Source: Mycoplasmataceae bacterium (GTDB lineage Bacteria; Bacillota_I; Bacilli_A; Mycoplasmatales; Mycoplasmoidaceae). From it: 64,000 nucleotides of DNA. The translations under genes were made by a program, and so were the position numbers. Position 1 is the first letter of the stretch; each line of letters begins with the position of its first letter. The notes below the pieces were generated by a model, which was given only the letters and a program-made list of their open reading frames with translations, did not search any database and had not been told where the DNA came from. The stretch spans positions 124,001 through 188,000 of the forward strand of contig JAIRPI010000011.1 of assembly GCA_031257095.1 (NCBI GenBank), given 5' to 3'. This document shows positions 1-9,923 of this stretch, piece after piece.

Positions 1-1
1 A

Positions 2-571
2 CGTTCTATAGGTAATGCTTTAGAAGTTAAAGCATCTTTAGAATGTTTACTTGGTAAATGAGAAGATGCAAGAACTAAAAAGCTTATTTATGAGTTTGTT
101 AGTGATGTTTTATTGGACTTTAAAATGTGTAAAGACAAAAAAAGTGCTTATAAAAAAATTGATGAAGTTATTAATAATAAAAAAGCATACAATCAATTTA
201 TTGATTGAGCAGCAACTAATGGAGCGAATAAACAAAAACTTACTAGCAATTTCTTCAAGCCTAAATACACGGCATTAATTAAAGCTAAGAAAACCGGATA
301 TGTTTTTTATAAATCGGCTCGGGCTTTTGGTTTAACTTCACTAGAAATAGGGGTTGGTAAAAAAACTATTACCTCAAATGTCGATTTTATGGCTGGTATT
401 TATTTAAATAAAATTAGTAGTGAAAAGGCAAATAAAGGCGATACAATAATGACTGTTTATTCAAGTAACCCCATTTCGCAAGCAGTCATTAAATCGTTAG
501 AAGATAACATAGAATATTTAGCAAAACCAAAAACGCTACCACCAATAATTTATAAAGTATTACATAACTAA
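2..571 (+). CDS. deoA: Pyrimidine-nucleoside (thymidine) phosphorylase, C-terminal part
   Basis: This is the 3' part of a nucleoside phosphorylase gene whose start lies before the window. The enzyme splits thymidine or other pyrimidine nucleosides with phosphate into base and (deoxy)ribose-1-phosphate, in nucleoside salvage. The visible 189 residues open with the family motif RSIGNALEV, followed by a helical stretch and the C-terminal alpha/beta domain (YKSARAFGLTSLEIGVG, then the KGDTIMTVYS segment). In-frame TGA codons are read as Trp, for example in LLGKWEDA. The gene ends 18 bases before the convergent helicase gene. The product is well recognised; thymidine versus broader pyrimidine specificity cannot be settled from this fragment. 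Confidence 0.9.
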
Positions 572-589
572 AAATAAATCTTTGTATTT

Positions 590-1861
590 TTAACTGTTAT
601 GATACTTATTTAATTGTTGATAGAATTGCTTGACTTGGTTAGAAACTTTAATTTGTTGTGGATTAAAGTTAATAACTTTAAGGTTTTTAAGATTACGTAC
701 TCTTGATAAAGCAACGTACAATTGACCACAAGCAAATATGCCTTCACAATCAATAATTGCACTATCTAGTGTTAAACCTTGGCTTTTATGGATTGTTAAT
801 GCATATGCAGGTAGCAGCGGTACTTGCTTGAATTTTGCTTTTGGTCGGCCATCAAATCCTAAACGACACCAAACATAGCGACGTAATTTTATTACTTCGT
901 TGTTGTGGTCGAAACGGACACTAACTATATAATTGGCTTGATCACAACCAACAACTGTCCCAGTTGAACCATTCATATATCGTTGCTTCTTATCATTAAT
1001 TAAGCAAATTACTCTTGCCCCAACCTTTAAATTTAAAATTTCTCTTGCCAAGCAATCACGAACAATAGCAATTTTATCATGTTTGTATTTTTTATTGCGC
1101 TTCCCTTTAATTTCAGCTTGAAATGAATACATTTTACCGGGAATAGTATTTAAACGCTCCATGTTATATTTTTCGCATTTGTCATTTGTTGCAAAGAAAT
1201 GGGTAACATCTTCGTTAACTTTGTTATTTTTGCATTTCGTTAATATTTTCTTTGCCGATTCATCTCAATGCCCAGTACGAATAGAATTAAGAAATTTAAT
1301 AAAGCTTTCATCAGTTTGTCGGTAAACTTTTGTTAGTTGAATAGTTTTAATATTCGCACTTTTCCAACTTGGCGAATCAAATAATCATTGTTCTTTCTTC
1401 TCTCATGATTTTACTACCGGCTCTAGCTGGTAAAAGTCACCAGTAAATATTAAAACTTTTCCACCAAATGGCTTATCGCATTTGGTAGTTTGTTTCAATA
1501 TTTCATTAATTAACTCAAATGTATCAGCCCTAAGCATCGACACTTCATCAATAATGATATAATCAACCTTGGTCATGCGTTTGGTGATACCCCTAAACAA
1601 AAATGATGATTTCATAAAACCAATATAACCCTTATCACTTCTATTTTGCAACCCCATTAATTTATGAATCGTAATTCCGCCAAGGTTTAAAGCGTTAATT
1701 CCTGTCGTGGAAGTTAAAACAATCTTTTTATTCTCTGCTTTTAGCTTTTCATAAATTTTCTTTAACAAATATGTTTTACCAACCCCAGCAGGGCCTGTAA
1801 TAAACAATGATTGTTTATCATGAACAATTAATTTGATAATCTGTTCAAAATTATATTCCAT
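590..1861 (-). CDS. Pif1/RecD-like SF1 helicase
   Basis: A 423-residue superfamily 1 helicase of the Pif1/Rrm3/RecD-like type. Visible motifs: Walker A GPAGVGKTYL near residue 25; motif Ia with TSTTGINAL; DEVSML (Walker B) near residue 103; GDFYQLEPV (motif III); and C-terminal motifs HKSQGLTLD and YVALSRVRNLK (motif VI) in the last 80 residues. Such enzymes unwind DNA 5' to 3' and act in replication and recombination. The ORF needs TGA as Trp in the middle. It is the last gene of a minus-strand run lepA-transporter-prs-helicase, with a gap of 7 bases after prs. Its shortness points to a core helicase without extra domains. Confidence 0.85.
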
Positions 1862-1868
1862 TGATTAA

Positions 1869-2849
1869 TTAGAATTTATTCGGAACAAATTCTTCGTAAA
1901 CTTCGCTAATCGAACCTTTACGGCTATGATAAACATTGATTACTTTTGCTAAATATTTATCTAAACTACAAACAGTTGTGTTTGGAAGATTAACTTCGTT
2001 AACATAGTTAATCGAATCAGTAAAATAAATATGACTAATAATTTTATCGTTAATAGCTTTGGTTAATCGTTCGATTGCTTTACCACTTAACACTGCATGT
2101 GTCGCACAAAGAATAATATTCCTTGCCCCTTTTTTCTTTAACGTTTCGCACGCGGCAGTAATTGTTCCACCAGTATCTACCATATCATCGCTAATAATAC
2201 AGTCGTAGTTTTTTACATCTCCTAAAACATTACTTATCTCAGCTTGATTTGGTTTTGGGCGACGCTTGTCTAATATAGCTAGCGGGACATTTAATACTTT
2301 TGCTATCGAACGTGCACGCTTAACAGCTCCATAATCTGGTGAAACAATAGTTAAACGATTACGATTCACTTTACTTAAAGCACACTTAATCGTAATGAAT
2401 GTTGCTTTCAGCATATCCATTGGCATTTCAAAAAAACCTTGTGTTTGTTCGCTATGAATATCAACAATTGCTACTCTTGTTGCCCCAGCTTTTTCAATCA
2501 AGCCAGCAACTAATTTACTAGTAATTGGTTCGCGCCCAGAAGTTTTTCGATCTTGTCTTGCATATGCGAGATATGGAATAATTACGTTGATTTCTGAAGC
2601 AGACGCTCTTTTCATAGCATCAATAGCAATTAACAATTCCATTAGATTTTCATTTACAGGCTTAACTAATGATTGAATAATCGTTACGCACTTTGAACGC
2701 ACTGATATCTCAGGGCGTACCATAATTTCCCCATCAGCAAAGTGACTGATGGTGATTGGCGATGGTTGGCATTTTAAGTATTTACAAATTCGAGCGGTTA
2801 ACTGTTTTGCCCCAGTTAAACCGAACACAAAACTGTTTGGTGATGACAT
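1869..2849 (-). CDS. prs: Ribose-phosphate pyrophosphokinase (PRPP synthetase)
   Basis: A 326-residue PRPP synthetase, which makes 5-phosphoribosyl-1-pyrophosphate from ribose-5-phosphate and ATP for nucleotide salvage. Key sequence: FADGEIMVRPEISVR, the flexible-loop region YARQDRKTSGREPITSK, VDIHSEQTQGFFEMP, and the PRPP-binding loop DDMVDTGGTI. The reading frame is open 37 codons further upstream, but those codons lie inside the end of the upstream transporter gene. The ATG at 2849 (MSSPNSFVFG) matches where the family normally begins. It sits 28 bases downstream of the transporter stop in a co-directional cluster. Confidence 0.95.
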   Translation of the reverse strand: MSSPNSFVFGLTGAKQLTARICKYLKCQPSPITISHFADGEIMVRPEISVRSKCVTIIQSLVKPVNENLMELLIAIDAMKRASASEINVIIPYLAYARQDRKTSGREPITSKLVAGLIEKAGATRVAIVDIHSEQTQGFFEMPMDMLKATFITIKCALSKVNRNRLTIVSPDYGAVKRARSIAKVLNVPLAILDKRRPKPNQAEISNVLGDVKNYDCIISDDMVDTGGTITAACETLKKKGARNIILCATHAVLSGKAIERLTKAINDKIISHIYFTDSINYVNEVNLPNTTVCSLDKYLAKVINVYHSRKGSISEVYEEFVPNKF

Positions 2850-2877
2850 TTCAAAAATATTATACACAATTAAAAAT

Positions 2878-4218
2878 TTAATTTTTAATATTGAGTACTT
2901 TTTTTGTTTTTTCAAGTAGACAAGTAATGACAAAAATACCAACCGCGAGAGTAATAGCACCGATTACGGCAAAATTAATAATTTCTGCGGCATGAAAATA
3001 TGCTGGATAATCTTTTTGATTTAACGGTTTTGCCTTTAATCAACTAGTAAAAAAAGATGAGCACATGATACCAACCGACATAACTGATTGGTATACACCC
3101 ATTGGCGACTGCTTCGTTGTTTTAAATGATCGTTGCAAAATAAACCCAAGAATTAAGTTATAAATAATTCCATAACTGAATCCATTCAAGACATGAATTC
3201 CCAAATATCCATAAGGATTTTTTATTAAAATTCCAAGTATTTGATAAATTATTCATGTCGAAGCGCCAATTACAAACGACCATAATTTGCCAACCCGATT
3301 AATAAAAATTAAACCAGTTATTAAACCACCAATAAGTTGGCCAAAACTAAACAATAATGATAAATACCCCTCATATGGAATTTTATCTTTAAGATCTAGC
3401 GGTTTATTTTTGTAATAACAATCAAGTGCTTCAATGTGTAGTTGGGCAATTGCTCCTGAATTTGCTCATTTAATGAATGCGATTAATGAACCTAATATAC
3501 ACAAAAGAACGTAATAAACCCATTCATTTGTTTTAACAATTGGTGATTTGTACTTTAAATCACAATAAAGATTTTCTCGATGTTCTTTATAGAAAATAAC
3601 CATAACAAAGGCAATAACAGTTATCGCTAACCCAATTAGTCATAAATACTTTAAAACATCGGCATCCTTACCATTATTAACCGACGAGAAAATTGATTGA
3701 ATAGCACTTGATATAAAATCAGCGAGCAATGGAGGAATTGATAAAATTGAAACGGTTAAAAATGTTTTTGATTTACCGTATTGTTCACTAAACAATAATT
3801 GGTATGTACCAATCATTGAAGCTCCAACCCCAACCCCTAAAGATTGCACAACATTAGTTGCTGTGCAAGGTTTAATAATTATTGGAATATAAGTTACTAG
3901 TCCGATAATTAAAGCGGCATAAATAACAATTTTTCTATTCTTTTTAAGAAACGTTAAATAGTCAGCAAATAATCGATAAAATATTCCAATAAATCCATAC
4001 GCTGCCATTGGCAATCATAGATATGTTAGACTACTATCAATTGATTTTTCCATTACGCCAGTATATTGTCTTAGCAGCATTAATGGGATTCAAAATAATG
4101 TGTAAATGATAAAAAGGTATTTATAACCTTGCTGTTCAATTTTAATAAATCTAATCACCACTATTGCGATTGCAATAGCGACCATTACCATTAATGCATT
4201 AATAATAATCGGCAGCAT
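2878..4218 (-). CDS. MFS-like multi-pass membrane transporter
   Basis: A 446-residue, very hydrophobic protein with roughly twelve predicted membrane segments and several TGA-encoded Trp residues. It resembles major facilitator superfamily permeases: two six-helix halves separated by a hydrophilic loop around FYKEHRENLYCD, and a C-terminal half with repeated Gly-rich helices such as FGQLIGGLITGL. I cannot assign a substrate. The start ATG at 4218 lies 4 bases after the lepA stop and the gene ends 28 bases before prs, so all are probably co-transcribed. The neighbourhood (prs) would fit nucleoside or sugar uptake, but that is only context. Confidence 0.7.
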
Positions 4219-4222
4219 TGTG

Positions 4223-6019
4223 TTAATCCTCGCTTAGTATTTTTATAAAAATATCCTGCGGGATAACAACGTTGCCAATCGCCTTTAATTTTTTCTTTCC
4301 TTCTTTTTGTTGCTCGAGTAATTTCTTTTTTCTTGACACATCCCCACCATAACATTTAGATAAGACATTTTTATAAATGGCTTTAATTGTTTCACGAGCA
4401 ATTACTTTTCCGCCAATAGCGGCTTGGATTGGTACTTCAAATTGTTGGCGGGGGATATTCTCTTTTAATTTCGTACAAAGCTTATTAGCTTTTGTATAAG
4501 CAAAAGAACGATGTGAAATAAAAGATAACGCATCAACTTTTGCCCCATTCATTAAAATGTCAACTTTAACTAATTGTCCAGGACGGTAATCAATTAGTTC
4601 ATATTCTAATGTTGCATAGCCCCGACTAATTGTTTTTAATTTGTCAAAGAAATTAAAAATAATTTCTCCTAATGGCATTTCATAAATTATTTTATGACGC
4701 ACATTATCTAAACACAACAAGTCTTTATAAATGCCACGATGAGCGTTACATAATTCAATAATGGGCCCAATATAATCTTGTGGGGTATTGATAATAACTT
4801 TAACAAACGGTTCTTCGATTGATTTTACTTTTGTTGGATCCGGGAACTTGGCAGGATTGTCGATAGTAATTTTCGTGTTATCGGTTAAATTAATGTTGTA
4901 TTTTACACTTGGTGGAGTTAAAATAACATCAATATTATATTCGCGCGAGATACGTTCTTTAATTACATCCATGTGTAATAAACCTAAAAAGCCACAGCGA
5001 ATGCCATAACCCAAGGCTTGCGATGTTTCATATTCATACGTTAGCGATGCATCACTAAGAGTAATTTTTGACATTGCATCTTTTAATTGGTCGTATTGGG
5101 AATTATCAATTGGAAAAATGCCACAAAACACCATCGATAAAATTTTTTTATATCCAGGTAGCGAGGCTTTTGCTGGATTGGTAACATCGGTTATTGTATC
5201 GCCCACATTGATGTCCTGAGCAGTTTTAATTCCCGCCGCACACCAACCCACCTCCCCACTTATTAATTGCGCTGTTGGCACGGTTTTTGGTGTTCTAATG
5301 CCAACTTCGGTGACAACGAATTGCTTATTTGATGACATCATAACAATTTTCATGCCAGGTTTTAGTATCCCGTTTTTGATCCGAATTAAGCATATAACAC
5401 CCTTGTATGGGTCAAAAAAACAATCGAAGATTAATGCTTGTAATGGGTTATTATTATCCCCGCTTGGGGCGGGAACAAACTTTACTATTTGTTCTAACAC
5501 TTCAGTAACATTTAATCCTGTTTTCGCAGAAATGCATGGAGCGTTTGTTGCATCAATACCAATTTGCTCACCAATTTCTTTTTTGGTTTTTTCAACATCC
5601 GCACTCGGCAAATCAACTTTATTAATAACGGGGATAATTATCAAATTATTTTCAAGTGCCAAATAAACATTAGACAGCGTTTGTGCTTGTACACCTTGGG
5701 TAGCATCAACAACTAATATTGCCCCTTCACAAGCAGCAAGGCTGCGTGAAACTTCGTAAGTAAAGTCAATATGCCCGGGTGTATCAATTAATTGAAGAAT
5801 ATATTCTTTACTATCTTTACTTATATATTTTAATTGACAAGTATTTAGTTTAATAGTAATACCCCGCTCGCGCTCAAGGGCCATACTGTCTAATACTTGT
5901 TCTTGCATTTCCCTTTTCGTTAAACCATTTGTAATTTCAATAATTCGATCACTTAACGTCGACTTACCATGGTCGATATGGGCGATAATACTAAAGTTAC
6001 GAAAACGTGAATGATCCAT
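4223..6019 (-). CDS. lepA: Elongation factor 4 (LepA) GTPase
   Basis: A 598-residue translation factor that back-translocates or remodels stalled ribosomes. G-domain motifs: [12 protein letters not shown] (P-loop, residues ~14-25), RERGITIK (switch I), DTPGHIDF (G3), NKVDLPSAD (G4). Next come the EF-G-like domains II, III and V, and the LepA-specific C-terminal domain, ending in a Lys-rich stretch ([19 protein letters not shown]). Length is normal for the family. The gene leads a minus-strand cluster and is divergent from ppa, with a 34-base intergenic region holding a -10 box for each direction. Confidence 0.97.
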   Translation of the reverse strand: MDHSRFRNFSIIAHIDHGKSTLSDRIIEITNGLTKREMQEQVLDSMALERERGITIKLNTCQLKYISKDSKEYILQLIDTPGHIDFTYEVSRSLAACEGAILVVDATQGVQAQTLSNVYLALENNLIIIPVINKVDLPSADVEKTKKEIGEQIGIDATNAPCISAKTGLNVTEVLEQIVKFVPAPSGDNNNPLQALIFDCFFDPYKGVICLIRIKNGILKPGMKIVMMSSNKQFVVTEVGIRTPKTVPTAQLISGEVGWCAAGIKTAQDINVGDTITDVTNPAKASLPGYKKILSMVFCGIFPIDNSQYDQLKDAMSKITLSDASLTYEYETSQALGYGIRCGFLGLLHMDVIKERISREYNIDVILTPPSVKYNINLTDNTKITIDNPAKFPDPTKVKSIEEPFVKVIINTPQDYIGPIIELCNAHRGIYKDLLCLDNVRHKIIYEMPLGEIIFNFFDKLKTISRGYATLEYELIDYRPGQLVKVDILMNGAKVDALSFISHRSFAYTKANKLCTKLKENIPRQQFEVPIQAAIGGKVIARETIKAIYKNVLSKCYGGDVSRKKKLLEQQKEGKKKLKAIGNVVIPQDIFIKILSED

Positions 6020-6030
6020 TGATGAATAAA

Positions 6031-6047
6031 ATTATATTTATTATAAT
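6031..6047. promoter_or_regulatory. Divergent -10 boxes for lepA and ppa
   Basis: On the plus strand TATAAT at 6042-6047 sits 6 bases before the ppa ATG at 6054, so the ppa transcript should begin at or next to its start codon. On the minus strand TATAAT (6036-6031) lies 11 bases before the lepA ATG at 6019. Neither gene has a Shine-Dalgarno site in this space. I see no convincing -35 hexamers. Confidence 0.7.
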
Positions 6048-6053
6048 TAGTTT

Positions 6054-6611
6054 ATGATTGAACCGCTAATATTAGATGTAACAATTGAAATCCCTAAAGA
6101 TTCAAAAATTAAATATGAATATGATCGTAAAACTGGGAGAATTATTGTTGATAGAATTCTTTATGGACCAAACGTTTATCCGCAAAACTACGGCTTTATT
6201 CCCGAAGCATTAGATTGAGATGGCGATGAATTAGATGTTTTAGTTTATGCTCAACAATCATTCCAACCAGGTACAATTGTTCCAACAAGAATTCTTGGGG
6301 CAATGGAAATGATTGATGACGGTGAAACCGACACAAAGCTTATTGGCGTAATCGCTTGCGATCCGCGCTTTGCTAATAAAAGCTCGCTTGCTGACTTACC
6401 AGAGCATACGCTTAAGGAAATTAAAACCTTTTTTGAGACCTATAAAATCTTGCAAAATAAGAAAGTTATTGTTAAAAATTTTAAAGATTTAAAATGAGCA
6501 ATTAATGATTATAATGAGTGCAAGGAATTAATGCGTGAGTACGGCAAACTTCCCAAAGAAGAGTTCATCAAAAAGATGAAAACTCTTCATCCAGAAAAGT
6601 ACAAGGAATAA
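6054..6611 (+). CDS. ppa: Inorganic pyrophosphatase (family I)
   Basis: A 185-residue soluble pyrophosphatase that hydrolyses PPi and drives nucleotide and tRNA-charging reactions. Family I signatures are visible: [10 protein letters not shown], the [16 protein letters not shown] segment, and the metal-binding motif [11 protein letters not shown] (its first Trp is encoded by TGA). C-terminal [18 protein letters not shown] is Lys-rich. The ATG at 6054 follows a -10 box by 6 bases, so the mRNA is probably leaderless. A 91-residue gene starts 2 bases after its stop. Confidence 0.96.
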
Positions 6612-6613
6612 TT

Positions 6614-6889
6614 ATGGCAACTAGTGAAATGATAAGAAAAATGACAAAAGAAGAATTTGAAAAATTCCGTCAAGAATGTTGAAACAACAAAATTAAAAAA
6701 TTAGGTAGGGCAGATCAAGAGAAGGTTCCACATTGATATATGGATGATCGACAAAAATATCTCGACTTTTTAAAAAAGAGTTTAGCTAAAATCAATTATT
6801 ATCGAGCTAACCAAGGTAAATCGCAAACAACAAGACGCGTTGAAGATCTTGCTGGTGATGATGCTGATTCTTTTGCTGATGATAAGTAG
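6614..6889 (+). CDS. Small hypothetical protein following ppa
   Basis: A 91-residue charged protein starting 2 bases after ppa and presumably co-transcribed with it. It begins MATSEMIRKMTKEEFEKF and contains two TGA-encoded Trp residues, a Lys-rich middle and an acidic tail ending DDADSFADDK. No membrane segment or signal peptide is visible. I do not recognise the family. TGA use and tight coupling to ppa support it being a real gene. Confidence 0.7.
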
Positions 6890-7042
6890 CAATAGATAGT
6901 CCTTCCCTAATTAACACACCACAATAAAATAAAATTATTAAAATTTGTGTATTTGGTTTTGATGCTAATATCTTGTGGCTGGCTTTATTTTAAGGAAATT
7001 TTGTCACCCTAATTAAAAACATACTTCCTAGAAAATCAGGTG

Positions 7043-8611
7043 ATGGCGCTTTTTATATATAATAACTATATATGAATAGTTATCCTACCCCCCCCTACTA
7101 AAAATAAAAAAATATTTTGGAAAATATTTGCCCCAACAATATTGATTGGAGCGAGCGTCATAACTGCGAGCGTTGTTTTAACAAGTTGTAACAAAAATAA
7201 AGATAAACCAGAAAAAGCTGAATTCGCTGCAAACGATAGCGTCGATGACATTATTAATAATCCACTATGAAAACAATACGTTGATACAACTACAACACAT
7301 ATTTTTAAAGAAGACGCTCGTTCTTATAGAAGCAGCCCTACTTATTTACATTTCTCTGACGAATTCTTTAGCTGAAAAAACGCAGTGAATACGAATGAAG
7401 GAATGATGATATACATCCTTAAATATTTTGAACCTGAAGCTGTTGGTGGTTGAGGATATGGTGAATTTAAATGTGATTTTAGTATTAAAGATACGACTCA
7501 AGAATTAAACGTCAACATTTTCGGCAAAAAACAAAATAGCTCTTGAACACGCTTGTTATCATGGGATGCAAAAGCTAGCGTAGATAAATGAGAATTAACT
7601 ACGCATACTACTATTCCTGAATCTGAAGATTATAATGATCTCACCAAAACCTTTATCATCACAAAAAACACTAATATTACTAATGCTGGTTCATTTGATT
7701 ATGATGAGTTTAAAGACATTTATGGATCGAAGCTTGATTTTGGGGAAGATGAATTAATAGATAACAATTTTTATAATTTCTTTTTTATTAAACAACAATT
7801 TCCAAATATGCAATGAATAGATCACGATCCATATCCATTGCGCCCAACTCCACTAAGTTCAATAATCACTGTTACTAATTTAGGCGATTTAAACACGGCT
7901 CCTTTTATTGCTAATAATGAAGAAGCAATTAAACTAACTATTCTTGCTGCTATCTATGCAAAAAACACAAGCATAACTTCTGGCTCTTTAGATAACAAAA
8001 TTGACATTTGAACTTCTGATGGTGAAAGCTATGCAACCATACAAGGTAAAGATCCATGATATTCTGGTTCTGTGACGGTAACTTTTAGTTTTGAAGGTCA
8101 ACAAGCCTTAAGTGATGTAATAACTGTAACAGATTTAGGGCAGTTTGTTTGAAGTGAATTTAGTGCCAATCCAGATGTGTATATTTTTGATAAAATATGT
8201 ACAGAGAATGAAATTAATCCAACAGACTTAACCAATAAAATATGGTTTCATTACGACACCTACAACTTATTTAGTGATGTAACAATAAATGGGCTAGCTC
8301 CATGATATTCTGGTTCAGTGACGGTAACTTTTAGTTTTGAAGGTCAACAAGATTTAGAAGAAGTAATAACTACAACAACCTTGGGAGCCATTTCTGGACC
8401 ATTAACTGATGAGAATTTTAAATCAAAAATATTAGCACAAATTTGTATCGCGAACGAAAATTTAAATATTGACGATTTAGACGGTAAAGTTTATGTTCAA
8501 TACCCTCAAGAATATTATGAGGATGGGCAAATCATATGAAAGTCCTATATTAGAGGGAACGCTCCACATTATTACAATGCTGTATGAGTTGATTTTACCG
8601 TTAGTTTGTAA
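7043..8611 (+). CDS. Probable lipoprotein with a 5' poly-C tract; possibly phase-variable
   Basis: The ORF encodes a secreted lipoprotein of about 520 residues. It has a Lys-rich start (KNKKIFWKIF), a hydrophobic stretch and the lipobox VVLTSC, then a Trp-rich extracellular part in which a segment WYSGSVTVTFSFEGQQ occurs twice. The start is uncertain. The ATG at 7072 lies 8 bases after a TATAAT box (7058-7063), the spacing seen for many genes here, but it is one base out of frame because of a run of eight C (7088-7095). Seven C would join it in frame, giving MNSYPTPPTKNKK and a textbook signal peptide with Cys39. The ATG at 7043 is in frame as sequenced but would place the -10 box inside the gene and add an odd N-terminus. 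Function is unknown; the protein is likely surface-exposed. Confidence 0.75.
7088..7095 (+). repeat. Poly(C)8 tract at the start of the lipoprotein gene
   Basis: Eight consecutive C residues in a strongly AT-rich genome, 16 bases after the ATG at 7072 and preceded by a -10 box at 7058-7063. One C fewer would fuse that ATG to the lipoprotein frame. Slipped-strand errors in such a tract could switch the gene on and off. Confidence 0.75.
8054..8351 (+). repeat. Two 52-bp near-identical direct repeats inside the lipoprotein gene
   Basis: Bases 8054-8105 and 8300-8351 are almost identical; I see one mismatch within the shared block. They are 246 bp (82 codons) apart and both encode PWYSGSVTVTFSFEGQQ. 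They mark two copies of an ~82-residue extracellular repeat domain. Recombination between them would change the repeat number in frame. Confidence 0.75.
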
Positions 8612-8616
8612 TATGA

Positions 8617-8645
8617 ATGTTAGGATTACTACGAAGTCTTAACAT
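8617..8645 (+). terminator. Weak hairpin after the lipoprotein gene
   Basis: ATGTTAGGA (8617-8625) can pair with TCTTAACAT (8637-8645), one pair being G-U. It starts 6 bases after the lipoprotein stop codon, but no strong T-run follows. The rest of 8646-8860 shows no gene that I can support. Confidence 0.35.
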
Positions 8646-8860
8646 TAATCTTTACTGTAGCGTTCTATTGGTGTCTTTTGAAATCTTGGAATTTCTCTTC
8701 ATTTTACAGTTCTAAGAAACACGATTTAAAAAAGATTTTTATGATGCGGTTAGTTATTAATAGGTGAAAAATCGCGATTTTATATGCATCGCTTTAAAAA
8801 CATTATTTGTCCACTTACGCTCGTAAAATCTAGAAATTTGGAAAATATTTAGGGAAAAAA

Positions 8861-8896
8861 TATTTTTTTCTTGTAAATATATGTGGAGAGATATAA
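8861..8896 (+). promoter_or_regulatory. Conserved upstream element of the small-protein family (CTTGTAAATATATG type)
   Basis: An A-rich block (AGGGAAAAAAT) is followed by TTCTTGTAAATATATGTGG, then an AGAG purine patch, before the ATG at 8899. The same element precedes the family genes at 9222 (9172-9210) and 58933 (58880-58920). A longer variant precedes the genes at 26383, 53911, 54384 and 54708, and also comEC. Confidence 0.65.
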
Positions 8897-8898
8897 GA

Positions 8899-9171
8899 AT
8901 GAAAGAGAATAAAGAATATGAAATAATAAAATCAAGTCGAAAAGATTGAATGGGTGTAACATTCCAATGTCATATAATTAATAAGGGAGTTATTGTGGCG
9001 CCGAAATGATTTAGGGATTTTGCAACAAAACAAGAAGAATTCAACAAATGTGTTGGTGATTTTATTAAACAACAGACTGAGTTCAACAACTATATTAATG
9101 ATTTCATTAAACAACAACTTGAGTTCAATAAACACGTAACAGACGTATTTAAACGAAATAATTTAAAATAA
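8899..9171 (+). CDS. Small paralogous family protein (subfamily B, copy 1)
   Basis: A 90-residue protein of a family with seven members in this window. The N-terminal module here is divergent (NKEYEIIKSSRKDWMGVTF, then APKWFRDF with a TGA-encoded Trp). The middle is a repeated coiled-coil-like stretch built on EFN...FIKQQ units, which occurs twice in tandem. The C-terminus is the family tail VFKRNNLK. No signal or membrane segment is visible. Modular organisation resembles the DUF16-type coiled-coil families of Mycoplasma pneumoniae, but I cannot show homology. Function unknown. Confidence 0.7.
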
Positions 9172-9221
9172 TTTAGGAAAAAATTTTTCTTGTAAATATA
9201 TGTATAGGAGTATAAGAGAAA

Positions 9222-9494
9222 ATGAAAAATAATAAAGAATATAAAATAACAAAAGCTAGTTATTCAAGGCTAATAGGTGCTACTTTTGAATGTGCTATAA
9301 TTAATAGGATCGTGAATAAACCACCAATTTGATTCCAAGAATTTAAAAAAGAGAACGATGCCCGTTGAGTAAGACAAGAAGAATTTAATAAGACACAACT
9401 AGAATTTAATAAATATGTTGGTGACTTCATTAAACAACAAATGGAGTTCAACAACCGCGTGATAGATGTTTTTAAAAGAAATAATTTAAAATAG
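9222..9494 (+). CDS. Small paralogous family protein (subfamily B, copy 2)
   Basis: A 90-residue paralogue 50 bases downstream of the previous copy. It has the typical N-terminal module ITKASYSRLIGATFECAI followed by PPIWFQEF (Trp from TGA). A polar helical middle carries the EFNK and FIKQQ units, and the gene ends in VFKRNNLK. A Shine-Dalgarno-like GGAG lies upstream within the shared element. The two adjacent copies look like a tandem duplication with shuffling of the coiled-coil units. Function unknown. Confidence 0.72.
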
Positions 9495-9500
9495 AGTATT

Positions 9501-9887
9501 TTATTTTACTCACAATCCATGTAAATTGCAATATTCATAAATTTGCGCATCATTATCTAATCGCAATTCACAACATGGTTGTTCGCCAGGTTGCAATCAC
9601 TTGATAACCCAAGTCTTGCTACTAAACGAGCCTATTCAGTTAATTGAGTGTTCTGGTAACATTGGATGAGGCACACTTCCTACTTGCACTTTCGCAACCG
9701 GTACTCCCGACGAAGTTTTGGTTTTTTCTAGAATAGCAGGTACATGTTTTTCACTCACGGCATCTGTACTATTTGCTTTTAACAATTGCATAGGTGTATT
9801 ACAACATGAAATTGGTACCCCTTTGTCTTCTAACATTAGGACAATGTTCCCACAATGTGAACATTTTAAAATTTTAACTTGTTTCAT
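9501..9887 (-). CDS. Desulfoferrodoxin / superoxide reductase
   Basis: A 128-residue two-iron superoxide reductase, which reduces superoxide to hydrogen peroxide without making oxygen, a defence typical of anaerobes. Centre I ligands are present in the desulfoferrodoxin pattern C9-X2-C12 ... C28-C29. Centre II ligands are all there: H48 in SEKHVP, H74 and H80 in PHPMLPEHSI, C120 and H123 in YCNLHGLW. Glu46 next to His48 is the usual gating residue. Trp residues at family positions (SINWIG, GLW) come from TGA, so the gene has adapted to the mollicute code. The gene ends 6 bases from the convergent small-family gene. Such enzymes are unusual in mollicutes. Confidence 0.9.
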
Positions 9888-9923
9888 AATGCCCTATTAT
9901 AATAATAAACAAGCTAAAAGTAA

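Noticed and set aside
8612..8898. Possible short genes between the lipoprotein and the first small-family gene
   Set aside because: No frame with protein-like composition or plausible start; only a weak hairpin and the upstream element are visible.
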